DNA from: Strongylocentrotus purpuratus
Taxonomy: Eukaryota; Echinodermata; Echinoidea; Camarodonta; Strongylocentrotidae
Length of the DNA: 64,000 nucleotides
Assembly (NCBI RefSeq): GCF_000002235.5
Contig: NW_022145601.1
Coordinates: forward strand, 5,816,822-5,880,821
Direction of reading: 5' to 3'
Shown: positions 9,960-21,131 of the stretch, piece after piece
Layout: every line of letters begins with the position of its first letter
How positions within the stretch are numbered: the stretch's first letter is position 1
The notes under the pieces: model-generated
Databases searched by the model: none
What the model was told of the DNA's origin: nothing
What the model saw: the letters and a program-made list of their open reading frames with translations, nothing else
Made by a program: the position numbers and the translations under genes

Positions 9960-12256
9960 CTCAGTGTAGGACCAATCCGGTGAGAAGTCAGTGATCTCAC
10001 AGAGGTGTTCTCCAGAGTGATCTTCATCACCTGCATCCCTTGGTCTTGCATCGTGGCTGTTGTGTTGAGGTACCGGCTGCTCCTGGTTTGCACCATGGTC
10101 GAAGTCCCCGAGACTTGGATTCGGACTGGATGAAGCAAGGAGAGCAGCTCCAAGCTCTGGGAGAGGGCTCTCCATGAGCTCAAAGGTATCAAAGTCCAGC
10201 TCGATGTTAGAAGGACTGGGGAGGGAACCAAGATCTGATGTAGCGCTGCCTGACTTGGTGAAGTCATGCCCAGACTCAGCCAGCCCCATTGAATTGTGAA
10301 AGGAACCACTGGCAGACAGGAGATCGGAGAGAACAGAGTTCTGGTCGTTGGGAGAGAAGTTGCCATCCTGATCCATGGCATTGAACTCGGACAAGGTGGG
10401 GAATTCAGAGTGTTCATTCTGGCAGTAGATGTTGCTGCTGTTCACAGAATGTTGATAAGTCATGTCTACCCGACTAGGGCTGCGACTTTGATGGACTTGG
10501 CCTTTTTGAGACAGGTGGGTGGGATCTGCTTTATCATTACTGGTCCCTTGCATCTCTGGCTGAGATGCATTAGACGTAGAGCCTTGGTGAGATCCCCCTG
10601 TTCCAAAATCTTGAGGTGTCTTTTCTTCATTGTTTGTTCTTGCATCTGTCTGTCGATGTAGATAGTGTTCCTGCACTCTCTCTGGGAGCATGACAAGGTC
10701 GCTGCGGTGGTCTTTGAAGCGATTCTCCAAGGTCTTGAGCTTTGGATCTCCGTTCACCAACTCTCTCAGCTCCTGGGATTCCTGCCCTGTAATCTTCAGT
10801 TGCCCACTGTGGGTGTTTGAGTTTCCTTGTGATGTTTGGCTGTCATTTTCAATCTGCCCTACCCATGTGACATCTGATTGTTGTGAATTTGATGGGAATT
10901 CTGATGGCAAGTTTGATCTTCCATCAAAACTATTCCTTGTCTCTGCAGCTGCAATGTTTGCATCAGCTACCATCTGAAGCAATGATGGATTTGATTCAGA
11001 CTGTGACACTAAATTGTTTAAATAGCTTTCTTTTGCATGGATTGTTGCATTGTTAGGTGTCTGCGGCGAGGCTAGAACCAGGTGTGGATTTCCAGAATCT
11101 CCAGAAGACACAGCCTTCAGGATGAACTGCGGGGAAGCTAAACCTTGTGCCGTCATTGCCACTGTGCCTTCTGCGGGTTTGAGAATAAATTTTGGAATTT
11201 CACCTGCCTTTGACTCAGAAGCCTTGAGAATAAACTGTGGAGGTTTTGTTGAGGAATTTGAGGGTACTTGCTGGAGAATCAATTGTGGAGAACCGATAGG
11301 TCTATTCTCTGCTGGCAAACTAAATCCTGGCATTTTGAAAGTACCTGGTTCCTGCACTGTGTGTACTGAGTGGGCGCTGGTTGCTGGTGAGTGACTTGTG
11401 GATTTGATTTGGTTTCCTAATCTTATGGATTCCATTGTTTCTCTGGATAGATTGAAAGGATTGCACTGTTGGGTTCCAGTAGACAAGAGCTGAGGCACCT
11501 GATGCGCCTCTTGATTGGGAATCAATTGCGGGGATGACACTATTAACTGCGGAGACCTAAGGATGCTTCGACCTTGGTGTGAGGCTTGCGGTAGAGAATT
11601 CTGTGTTCCTTGACCAGCTGGATTCAAAGACCCTTGCCTGAAGGGTTGCCCTCCGGAATGTCTCTGCTGCTCTTGCAGTGTTTGTTGAAGGGATATTTGA
11701 GGTCCAGTACCTTGGTGAATACCTGAAGGAATATGGTTCATAGAATTGGTGTTCTGATGAAAATGGGAACTATGGAGATCATAGCACTGGGATTGATGTG
11801 CTGCAAGAGGGACTGTTCCTTGGGAACCACTCGGTGACTCTACATGTCCTCTAGGAGTCATTGGTGAAGACATCCCAGAGTGATTCTGAAGTTGTCCATT
11901 GACTCCATTCATTCCAATCCTGCTAGAATCCACATTACCCTCAGATGGACCCCAACCGTTCGTACTGACATCAGTCACACATTGCACATTGCCGAGTCCT
12001 TTGAGGACTTCAGAGATATTCTGCGAAGAGTCCACAGGGGCAATACTCTTCACCTGGAGTTTGTTGTTGCCTGCATTGTTCTGGTTGGCTACCACAATCA
12101 ACAGGTTAATATTGCCACTGTCATCCATCTTGACTTTGTTGGATATAGCGTTGGACAACGTGTTTTGGTTGCTGCATGATTTGATGTTGTTGTCCGAGTG
12201 ATGGATAGACCCCTGACTGGTGGATGCAACAGATGCAGTGTGACTGCTACAGGAAC
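9960..12256 (-). CDS. Camta: CAMTA exon 7: giant central exon, low-complexity putative activation region
   Basis: The 2,297-bp exon is open throughout and adds 765 residues rich in Ser, Gln, Asn, Pro and Gly. It begins SSCSSHTASV and ends DFSPDWSYTE, which matches the TDYSPEWSYPEG sequence just before the TIG domain in other CAMTAs. A repeated motif of the type PQFILK or PQLIL recurs roughly every 15-30 residues in the part encoded at about 11050-11560. Near the end, acidic-hydrophobic stretches (IELDFDTFELMESPLPELGA, then SLGDFDHG) look like an activation domain; that is inference. The acceptor is TTTTTGTAG and the donor GTAGTT after GAG. Shorter open frames on the opposite strand here are shadows. 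Confidence 0.93.
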
Positions 12257-12355
12257 CTACAAAAATGCCAAACAAAGAGCCACAAAAATTTAAGAAAATA
12301 TCAATTCCTAAGAAACTATCAATTACTAATACTACTTATAAGCTTTAGCACGGTT

Positions 12356-12542
12356 GCCATTATGGCCCTCTAGCATTTCAAGGAATTAATTGCTGCCAGG
12401 TACCCATTTACATCACCTGAGTTGAGTGTGGAAAATGTAGATTAATGTCTTACCAAAGGACATGAGTGCCACAGCGGGACTCAAACAGCAGACCATGCGG
12501 TCCATAGTCTGGGGACGTATCCACTCGACCACAGCACCTCTA
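12356..12542 (-). repeat. tRNA-derived SINE
   Basis: On the minus strand the head GGTGCTGTGGTCGAGTGGAT holds an A-box-like element and GTTTGAGTCCCGC a B-box-like one. The body continues through CACACTCAACTCAGGTGATG and GGGTACCTGGCAGCAATTAA. The same body occurs at 41829-42022 and 63699-63960. It lies between CAMTA exons 6 and 7. Confidence 0.75.
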
Positions 12543-12998
12543 CATTTACCCCTGTGTCTAATGGACTCACATCTTGAAATGACCCTTTTTGGATAAGATC
12601 CACAGAGTTGCCAATTCTTAACTTCAACAATTATAAACTTTCTTTTTATTTATCAAACTTTAATAATTCAAGTGTTCATTTCTCTGTTTCTCTAACTTTT
12701 CGAGCTTGGATGAAATCAGATGAAATAAACTCATTTTCAAGTATGACTTCCCCCCATGCCCATCTGACTCTTAAAGCCCGTTTGCACTAGTTTGGCCAGG
12801 GGGCATTAGACCTCCCTGCAAGGTCACTGACAGGTGGTTATCTCATTAAATCAGCTGTCAATTAACATAAGAAAAAGGGGATCATGGGGGACCAACAGGC
12901 GCGGATTAGGAATTGTTTGCTATATAGAGGGCGCAAGTAGCTACAAGTAGTACAGTGGGGCTTTAAAAACCAACAAGTGACTTGCACCATTGACTCAC

Positions 12999-13134
12999 TT
13001 GCAGGACTAGGTGGCACCTGAGCCATGATCCTTAGGGTAGTGCAGTCTAAACAGCTACAGTTCCTGGAATCACTGTTGTTCTGACGATGTCCATGCAGCA
13101 GGTACTGGGCTATCACTTCAGCAGAGGCAGATGG
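12999..13134 (-). CDS. Camta: CAMTA exon 6: linker with Cys-rich motif
   Basis: The exon encodes PSASAEVIAQYLLHGHRQNN, then SDSRNCSCLDCTTLRIMAQV and PPSPA. The EVIAQYLL and NCSCLDC parts correspond to VEQLVQQIL and HNCLC of vertebrate CAMTAs. The acceptor is TTGCTCGATAG, which puts PSASAE in phase 0; the donor is GTGAGT after CCTGCAA. Another AG 18 bases downstream (GCTGAAG) would break the frame, so I did not use it. Confidence 0.82.
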
Positions 13135-13878
13135 CTATCGAGCAAAAAATACATCAAGGAGAATGAAACTCTCAAGCTGGAATTCATACAGGCATATTTA
13201 TTATGAAGAGTCCAGGCTAAAAACCCTAAATACCTTGAAGTTTGTACATTGATTAAGGCCTCATTCAGATATTCAGTGGGAAAACCGCAGCATTTTTGTT
13301 CATGATGACGTAAAGTGTCATACGAATCACAGTTCTGTATCTTATAACATAGAGCTTGGTGAATACATGCAGGACCTTTGCTGCGCTCAGATGACATTCA
13401 TTTTCACGTGAAATATTAAAAAGTGGCGTTTTTATGCGGGGGTTTGCTACATCATATCTGGACAAGCCTCTATGGAGCATCAAGTGTCAACCTCTTCATC
13501 CTGTAAAATATTCTGTTACTACAAAGACAAACAAAATTAAAGTCACAATGATTTTTTTTTCCTCATTTTCAATTCATGATTAGCTACATTAACTATATTC
13601 GCATTGATACAGTCCTATCAAACATGGGCAATTTATAAGTTTATGCGAGTTTATTTGTGACTGACAAAAAAAACAGAAAAATTGAATAGAGATAATGACA
13701 CTTGAGCTCCAAAACTCTCAAAAGGGTAAATGTTTGTTACAAAAGCAACCATCGTTATATTTGAGTTAACAACTTTGTAGCTTATAAACAGGACATTAAA
13801 AAAGTCCACTTTGGCTTTAAAGTAGCTCTCATGCTTCAAATTACACTTTTTTACTTAATCCACAGGGATTGCAGTATA

Positions 13879-14387
13879 CAGGGCGTATCATAATAAAGGA
13901 TATTGAAGTTTAATGACGATTTATATGAAAACTACTGATTTCATAATCAAGCATTTTATGTCTGTTGTAAAGGACAGAATGTCTTCTTGTTAATGACACC
14001 CCGATCATACTACTACTGTCACAGTTGACTGAATAACAAAGCATTGCTGTCCACCATGTGAAAGGTGCACTGTGACAAGTTAGCATTCACAGATAAATTC
14101 TAAAGATTAGTGCTTGTGTCAGCCCAGACATATTGAAATGCTGAACAATGAGTGGATTATGTGTCTAAGAAGGAAATGTTATCAAACTTGGCACAGTGCA
14201 CCTTTCACATGGTGGACAGCAATGCTTTGTTATTCAGTCAACTGTGACAGTAGTAGTATGATCGGGGTGTCATTAACAAGAGGACATTCTGTCCTTTACA
14301 ACAGACATAAAATGCTTGATTATGAAATCAGTAGTTTTCATATAAATCGTCATTAAACTTCAATATCCTTTATTATGATACGCCCTG
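13879..14387. mobile_element. Long-TIR non-autonomous DNA transposon with TA target duplication
   Basis: The left end CAGGGCGTATCATAATAAAG is mirrored exactly at the right end, and arms of about 203 bases pair almost perfectly around a spacer of about 100 bases. TA flanks both ends, as for Tc1/mariner-type insertions. There is no transposase frame. The near identity of the arms suggests a young insertion. It lies between CAMTA exons 5 and 6. Confidence 0.88.
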
Positions 14388-14450
14388 TAGATGAAAATGA
14401 AACCATTTTCACTTGATTACAAAGAGTCAATATACTGTTAAGAAACTTAC

Positions 14451-14494
14451 TGTGAGCTCTTGGGATCCATTCAGCTGTATCTGGTATCCATGTA
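14451..14494 (-). CDS. Camta: CAMTA exon 5: short exon after CG-1
   Basis: This 44-bp exon adds HGYQIQLNGSQELT after the PM(L) made across the junction, corresponding to PMFHGIKW in human CAMTA1. The acceptor is TTGCATTCAG and the donor GTAAGT. One base carried from exon 4 plus 44 gives 15 codons, so phase returns to 0. The sequence is short and only moderately conserved. Confidence 0.8.
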
Positions 14495-14980
14495 CTGAAT
14501 GCAAAATGAAACAGAGAGTTGTCATAATTATGGCATTTGATTTCCTTGTCTTCCGTTATTCAATTTCATGTTTCTATTCTATCGTTCTACAATAACAACA
14601 ATTGGATTTTGAAATATAATCTGATTTTAATGACTCCCCACAGATTAGATATGAAACTGTCTTAAGAGATCCCATTGAATGACCTGATGGGAAAAGTCTG
14701 TGCTCATACTATTTCTGGAATATAGCTAATATAGTTCTTTGATTGATCAACAAAACTATAAAAAACATTTTGAGACAGCTTTACAGACAAAATCATAAAT
14801 TGTACAAATTCAAATTAATCACTCAATTTTCAGATTTATATGCAGATTATAGCATGAAAACACATTTATTTCCTTCTTGGAAATCACTGTTGATATATAC
14901 AATGAAATTTACACAGGAAAGAGACAAGCACAAGGTTTGTGCTGGGTTTGCCATGAAAAAATAATTTAGATGTGACAGTA

Positions 14981-15326
14981 GGTCTGTCTTCTTCAGCTCA
15001 AGATTGCCAAATATCCCGCTATTTTAACTATCCAGTTAATTTGCGTCTTCATCAGCCAGAAGTTGCAATTAGCGGGATATTTGGTCGAGATAATCATCCC
15101 AAGATATCTTGGGCTAGTTTGCAATATATCCTGCTATTTGGCAAAATATCCCGCTATTTGTCCGGTGCGTCCTCACCAGCCCGAACTGAGCTAATTTCTC
15201 AAGCTCGAGGGTCAAGTTTTGAGCTCAAGTCTCAAGCTGATGAAGATGCGATTTGTAACTTCAGGATTATTTCCCAAATCAAAAATAGCGGGCTATTTGG
15301 CAATCTCGAGCTGATGAAAACAGACC
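14981..15326. mobile_element. TA-flanked palindromic element, family A copy 1
   Basis: The ends are GGTCTGTCTTCTTCAGCTC and GAGCTGATGAAAACAGACC, flanked by TA. Internal words such as AAATATCCCGCTATTT and ATCCCAAGATATCTTGGG recur in the copies at 32133 and 36862. No coding frame. It lies 80 bases from CAMTA exon 4. Confidence 0.75.
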
Positions 15327-15407
15327 TATATTGAAATCACTTGCACATCACATTTCACATTTCTACTTTTCCTCTACACTTCCCTAGATTGAATATTGAT
15401 TGCTTAC

Positions 15408-15567
15408 ACATTGGAGTGATCTGCTTGATGAGATCTTCAGTTGACCAGTTGGTTCCATCGTGCTGAGGAAGGTCAATCAGAGAGCCATTGGTCAAGGATT
15501 CCAGGGTCAGCTTACGGTCCTCGGTGACCGGGACGTTCAGGTAATGGACCAGGATGATGTCAGGATT
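15408..15567 (-). CDS. Camta: CAMTA exon 4: end of CG-1 domain
   Basis: The exon encodes NPDIILVHYLNVPVTEDRK and continues to STEDLIKQITPM. It matches the NPDIVLVHYLNVPAIED and WTKEELIGQLKPMF segments closing CG-1 in other CAMTAs. The acceptor is CACCCGTAG. For the donor I chose GTAAGC after CCAATGT, because one leftover base then completes a codon with the next exon. Decayed copies of this exon's 5' end and intron lie at 21907-22600, on the far side of the inserted LINE. Confidence 0.92.
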
Positions 15568-16067
15568 CTACGGGTGACAGAGAGAAGGTGGAGAAGAAAA
15601 AAAATGGAGTTACAGGAGAGATTAAGAGAAATGACAGTGAACAGATACAAGCAATGGCTTTTAGGATATAAATCCAATTTCATTTGGTAGTCATCTACTG
15701 GAATCTGGATGGTCACAATCTTCATACAATGATGGCGCTCTTTGACGTCTCCTACGAGTTTTTTTAGCTGCAGGAATTTGCTATTTTTACTACTCATATC
15801 TCTTCTTCATCATCTTCATTTGACTGTTTTTGATATGTAGTGCTTCTAAACATCATCAACCGCCAATACTAGGAGTCAAGTGGGGCAGCAGTTCGGAATT
15901 GGTCCTAATTTTTTCGGATTACAAGCTTGTAAGTTACACGTCAATCGTTGGTTCAGTCCCACCTGTTTCTTTTGCTGTATTTTATTGACATTTGTAGTAC
16001 CGTGACTTCCGGCGCAGTGCTCTTGCCTTGTCTTCTGATATTTTCATTACCCTCTTGCCAATTTACA

Positions 16068-16856
16068 ATGTCTATCAAGACAGTTAAAGCCGTTCTGGCT
16101 GAACTTTTTGAAAAAGAGGATTTCATTCAGGCAATTTCAGATGGCGTAGAGAAGAAACTTGGTACAATTTTAGACAGACTTGTACAACAAGAAGCTTGCA
16201 TCACTGAATTTGTATCAACAGGGAAAGTGAGGGATGCTCAAATACGTGACCTTGAGACAAAGCTGAGTTCTATGGAGACCAGATGTGACAAGCTGGAGAG
16301 TGACCTCATGGGTGTTCAGAATGGGAAGGATCAACAGGATCAACAGCTCAAATCGCTTCAGAAGGAGCTTAACAGCCGTAATGAAGAAGCGCATAGCCTT
16401 AAACGGAACATCAATTCATTGGAGCAGTACTCGCGTCGAAACTGTGTACGCATTTTTGGAGTCAAGGAAAAACCGCAAGAAAATACAGATGAAATCGTTT
16501 ATGATGTCGCACGGCAAATGGGAATCACCTTCGACCAGAGTGACATCGATCGCAGTCACCGTGTAGGAAAAGTTCCAGCTGACAAGGCTAGGAGCAGGGG
16601 TATCATCGTAAAGTTTCGCTCCTCCAAATGCTGTCAACAGCTAATCGCAAATAGAAGAAAACTGAAAGGAACTCACATATCTGTGTTTGAAGACCTGACA
16701 GCGTCTAACTTTAAACTGTTGAGTGACGCCCAGGCTTGCCCTAAGGTTCTAGCAGCATGGTCATTAGGTGGACGTATTTATGTAAGTGCTGCAACTACAA
16801 ATGGGACTACAATGAAGCATCTCATCACACGCAAAGAGGACTTACAGAAGCTGTAA
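16068..16856 (+). CDS. LINE ORF1 protein (coiled coil plus RRM-like region)
   Basis: The 262-residue frame starts MSIKTVKAVLAELFEKEDF. I chose this Met rather than one 40 codons upstream, because the upstream stretch looks like translated leader. Residues about 50-120 form a charged coiled coil (RDLETKLSSMETRCDKLESD). The later NCVRIFGVKEK and DIDRSHRVGK motifs are typical of the LINE ORF1 RNA-binding domain (transposase_22-like, as in L1 ORF1). Such proteins coat LINE RNA in the cytoplasm. The frame looks intact, with its stop about 220 bases before ORF2. Confidence 0.85.
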   Translation: MSIKTVKAVLAELFEKEDFIQAISDGVEKKLGTILDRLVQQEACITEFVSTGKVRDAQIRDLETKLSSMETRCDKLESDLMGVQNGKDQQDQQLKSLQKELNSRNEEAHSLKRNINSLEQYSRRNCVRIFGVKEKPQENTDEIVYDVARQMGITFDQSDIDRSHRVGKVPADKARSRGIIVKFRSSKCCQQLIANRRKLKGTHISVFEDLTASNFKLLSDAQACPKVLAAWSLGGRIYVSAATTNGTTMKHLITRKEDLQKL

Positions 16857-17079
16857 TTTTTTATTTCTAATTAATGATCTTCAGTTCTTGATGAATTTTA
16901 TATAGGCTCCTAGTGGCTTTTCTTCTTACAATACATCAAACATTTGTCGTTGTTTTTGTTTTGTTTTTTTGCCGTTTATCTCCATTGAACTTTTTTTTTT
17001 CTTTCTTTCTTTCCCCTTTTCCCTTTGCATTTTTTTATTTTTATATTTGTAGGTGTGTTTGTGTATGTGTGTAGTGAGC

Positions 17080-19795
17080 ATGTCTGAGAAACAAAGTTAT
17101 GTGCAATCTTTACAATCTATTGATTTACAAACTATTTATGAATATCTGTCTCCTGAGAATAATGAAAATGGATACAATTATGGGCCTTCCCAGTCTTTTT
17201 ATACCCCAGATGAATTTAATGATTACAGTAAAACAAAATTAAAGAACTATTCATGTGTCTTTTCTAGCTTGCATTGTAATTGCAGGAGTATGAATAAGAA
17301 TTTTGAAAATTTAACTATATTTCTTAATACTTTGGATGTGCAATTTTCGATTTTAGGTATAACAGAAACGTGGCTGAAAGAGAGTGATTGTTTTTATAAC
17401 ATTGATCATTATTCATTTTTAGGTAATGGGAGAGAAGCTAAAAGAGGTGGAGGAGTTGCAATATATATAAGAAATGATATAGATTTTAAAAGTAGAGCTG
17501 ATTTAGATTTAAATACTGTTCATTTTGAGTCTATTTTTGTAGAAATTTCTAATCTCACCAAGAATATTATAGTAGGGGTAATATATCGTCCACCAAACCA
17601 ATCAGTGCAATCTTTTATTGAATCATTTGATGAAATTTTAAATATTGTAAAAAAAGAAAATAAATTATTGTATTTAATGGGTGATTTTAATTTAAATTTA
17701 TTAAAAGTTACATCTTGCAAGAGAGTCAATGAATTTCTTGATGTTTGTATGTTTAACAACATTTACCCTCTTATTCATACTCCAACACGTGTAATCATTC
17801 TGCTTCCTTGTTAGATAATATTTTTACTAATGATCTACAAGAAATATTTGCAGGTGTTATCCTTGGTGATGTCAGTGATCACTTTCCAGTTTTTTCAATT
17901 TCAAATCTACAGTTACAAATTAAAAAGGAACATGCTTCATTTAAACGTGATTTTAATAAAGAAAATTCACAGCTTTTTGTAAATGAAATAATGAATGTAT
18001 GTTGGTTTGTTGAAAATCATGATGCTAATGAAGCCTATAATGATTTTTTGCAAAAGTATTTAAATATTTACGAGTCATGCTTTCCAATTAAAAAGTCAGT
18101 TAAAAAGAAATTCAAAAATAAACCATGGTTTAATAAACCACTACGTAAACTCTGTAATAAAAAATGTTACTTATACAGACGATATGTTAAAAAACCAACT
18201 CCAGAAAGACATGAAAAATACAAGAATTTCAGAAATAAGGTAACTGAAGAAATTAAAGAAACAAAGAGAGCATATTTTAAAGGTAAATTTCAAAATGCTG
18301 CAGGCGATATGAAAAACACATGGAAAATAATCAATGGAGTACTGGGTAGGGGTGTAAAGAAGAAGGTGCTACCAAGTTCAATTCAGTGCAATGATGCAAT
18401 GATAAATGGGACAGCAGCAATGTGTAATGCTTTTAATAAATACTTTGTAAATATAGGCCATACACTGTCTTCTTCTTTTGTAAATTCTGGGGACTGTATG
18501 CAACATGTAATAAAAAATAATTCATCTGCATTTTTTACTCCGTGTACACCAAAAGAAGTTATTAATATTGTTTCTAAACTTAAAAATGGCAAGAGTCCTG
18601 GTTTTGATAGAGTGGATATCACATTGGTTAAAAATGTTATTCATATTTTATGTTACCCTTTATGTGATATTATCAATTTATCTTTAAATACTGGTGTTGT
18701 CCCAGACAAACTTAAAATTGCAAAGGTTATTCCTATTTATAAAAATGGATCAAATGATAATTTATCAAATTATAGGCCCATATCTATTCTTCCTATTTTT
18801 TCAAAGATTTTAGAGAAATGTGTATATAGTCGTGTATATAAATTCTTGGAAAAATGCAATATCATTACTCCCAAACAATTTGGTTTTCGAGCGGGACACT
18901 CTACTTCTTCTGCCATTACTGAGTTTATTCATAAAGTTACAAATGCCTTTGATAATAGAGAAATAATGATTAGCCTGTTTTTAGATCTTAGCAAGGCTTT
19001 TGATTCTCTTGATCACTCAATTTTATTAAAAAAATTGGAATGTTATGGTTTTAGAGGTACTGTACTGGAATGGTTCAAAAGTTATTTAAGTAATCGCAAA
19101 CAATATGTTGTTCTAGAAAAATGTGAATCACAGACAATGGCGATAAGATGTGGAGTGCCCCAGGGCTCAATTCTTGGGCCATTATTATTTCTTTTATATG
19201 TAAATGATATTTGTAATGTTTCAAAAGTGCTAGAACTGATATTATTTGCAGATGACACTAGTGTGTTTATGTCCCATCAAGATATTGTATCTCTTCAAAA
19301 TATGTTTAATACAGAATTTGCTAAACTGGTTGATTGGTTATATATAAATAAACTTGTAATCAATATTAAAAAAACACACTTCATGATTTTTACCAAAAAA
19401 AAAATTGATGTTACCCAAATAAAGGTTAAAGTTAAGGAATCTGTTATTGAACACGTTACACATTTAACTTTTTTAGGAGTCACAATCGATGATAAATTAA
19501 ATTGGAAGGAACACACTGGTGTCGTCTGCAATAAATTGGCTAAACATGTTGGTGTATTTTATAAATTGAAATTTTTACCTAAAGAAATATTGATGATTTT
19601 GTATAATACATTAATATTACCCCACTTAAATTATTGTATTCTTGTATGGGCATGCTCTAGTATGCAAAATACAAGTAGGCTTTTAATTTTACAAAAGAAA
19701 ATTATAAGAATTATATCGCACAGCCAATACCTTGCTCATACTATACCTCTTTTCTACAACCTAAATTGTTTAAAAGTAAACAATATTATAGTATT
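17080..19795 (+). pseudogene. LINE ORF2: AP endonuclease and reverse transcriptase, one frameshift
   Basis: From MSEKQSYVQS the frame gives an endonuclease domain (LHCNCRSM, ITETWLK, GGGVAIYIR, VIYRPPN, MGDFNLNLL). The frame shifts near 17806 and continues ASLLDNIFTND, VSDHFPVF. The reverse transcriptase follows: NYRPISILPIFSKILEK, FGFRAGHST, LDLSKAFDSLDH, GVPQGSILGPLLFLLYVNDI and the catalytic FADDTSVF. The loss of one base between the two frames is the simplest explanation. After KVNNI (about 19792) a foreign insertion begins; coding sequence resumes near 21228. Confidence 0.88.
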
Positions 19796-19955
19796 AATGA
19801 CTGCTTTGAGAGAAATAGTTGTTTTATTACGCTCAAGGGAAGGTTAGAATTGTGCTATTCCCCGAGGCTTGCCGAGGGGAATAGCCCAATTCTAACCTTC
19901 CCGAGAGCGTATGAAAACAACTATTTCTCGAATATTAAAGCAGTCATTAATACTT
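19790..19955. repeat. Large imperfect inverted repeat (hairpin) at left end of nested element
   Basis: GTATTAATGACTGCTTTGAG on the left pairs with a mirrored copy ending GCAGTCATTAATAC on the right. Between them AAGGTTAGAATTGTGCTATT pairs with AATAGCCCAATTCTAACCTT around a short GC-rich loop. Arms are about 80 bases. Confidence 0.88.
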
Positions 19956-20011
19956 TTATATGCCGAAAAAAAATAGACTAAAAAATGAAAAATTAAAAAT
20001 ATTTATCATAT

Positions 20012-20097
20012 GTGTCGAAGACGGGATTCGAACTCTTGCGTACAACAAGAGGTGTACCGAAAACCAACGCTTAGACCACTCGGCTATGGCCCGCCGT
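20012..20097 (-). other. tRNA-like block, unit 1
   Basis: On the minus strand the block starts GGCGGGCCATAGCCGAGTGG. It has an A-box-like TAGCCGAGTGGTCTAAG and a B-box-like GAGTTCGAATCCC, about 45 bases apart, as in long-variable-arm (Ser/Leu-type) tRNAs. The acceptor ends and T stem do not pair well, so it is not called a functional tRNA. It may be an RNA polymerase III promoter relic. Confidence 0.6.
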
Positions 20098-20339
20098 TAA
20101 CATGCTTGGCAGTTTTCTCCAATATATACATTAAAATGGATTGAAACCGGCTCGCGTGTGATGAATGCTTCGCAAAAGCTCCATATACGGACTCTTCTTT
20201 TACTTTTGCAATGCATATTGGCACGAACTTAGATCAAGATCTATCGGCAGATGTTGTTTTTAATACTAGCAGTCATTAATACTTTTATATGCCGAAAAAA
20301 ATAGACTAAAAAATGAAAAATGAAAAATATTTATCTTTT

Positions 20340-20425
20340 TTGTCGAAGACGGGATTCGAACTCTTGCGTACAACAAAAGGTGTACCGAAAACCAACGCTT
20401 AGACCACTCGGCTATGGCCCGCCGT
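20340..20425 (-). other. tRNA-like block, unit 2
   Basis: Nearly the same sequence as the block at 20012, with the same A-box-like and B-box-like words and the same poor stem pairing. Confidence 0.6.
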
Positions 20426-20668
20426 TAACATGCTTGGCAGTTTTTTCCGATATATACATTAAAATGGATTGAAACCGGCTTCGCGTGTGATGAATGCTTC
20501 GCAAAAGCTCCATATACGGACTCTTCTTTTACTTTTGCAATGCATATTGGCACGAACTTAGATCAAGATCTATCGGCAGATGTTGTTTTTAATACTAGCA
20601 GTCATTAATACTTTTATATGCCGAAAAAAATAGACTAAAAAATGAAAAATGAAAAATATTTATCTTTT

Positions 20669-20754
20669 TTGTCGAAGACGGGATTCGAACTCTTGCGTAC
20701 AACAAAAGGTGTACCGAAAACCAACGCTTAGACCACTCGGCTATGGCCCGCCGT
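20669..20754 (-). other. tRNA-like block, unit 3
   Basis: Nearly identical to the block at 20340. The three blocks are evenly spaced by 328-329 bases. Confidence 0.6.
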
Positions 20755-21105
20755 TAACATGCTTGGCAGTTTTTTCCGATATATACATTAAAATGGATTG
20801 AAACCGGCTTCGCGTGTGATGAATGCTTCGCAAAAGCTCCATATACGGACTCTTCTTTTACTTTTGCAATGCATATTGGCACGAACTTAGATCAAGATCT
20901 ATCGGCAGATGTTGTTTTTTTGTTTTTGGAAGTTTATTTTCGTCTTCATGTCAACAATACAAGATAAAATTGTCGGTAAGATCGATCGAGATTCAATTGT
21001 ATTGAAATTACCGACCAATCCTTCGCACACATACGGCATCCTCCATCGCTCAAACCATTTTTTAACATGTAAACCTATGGGGTAACCATGGACGCTGACC
21101 AACTT

Positions 21106-21131
21106 TTTTTAATAACCATGGTTATTAAAAA
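21106..21131. repeat. 26-bp perfect palindrome
   Basis: The centre AATAACCATGGTTATT is flanked by five T's and five A's, giving a perfect 26-bp palindrome. It sits near the right end of the element nested in the LINE. Confidence 0.9.

Larger units (their letters stand above)
19939..20915. repeat. Three tandem 329-bp units
   Basis: Units start with AGCAGTCATTAATAC at 19939, 20268 and 20597. Units 2 and 3 are nearly identical; unit 1 differs by a handful of bases. Each holds a tRNA-like block on the minus strand. The high similarity implies recent amplification or gene conversion. Confidence 0.92.

Noticed and set aside
10296-12201. Plus-strand open frames of 95-121 codons opposite CAMTA exon 7
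   Set aside because: They are antisense shadows of a confirmed coding exon and have no recognisable domains.
15100-15330. Plus-strand open frame of 120 codons with regular hydrophobic pattern
   Set aside because: It lies wholly in a palindromic non-coding transposon.
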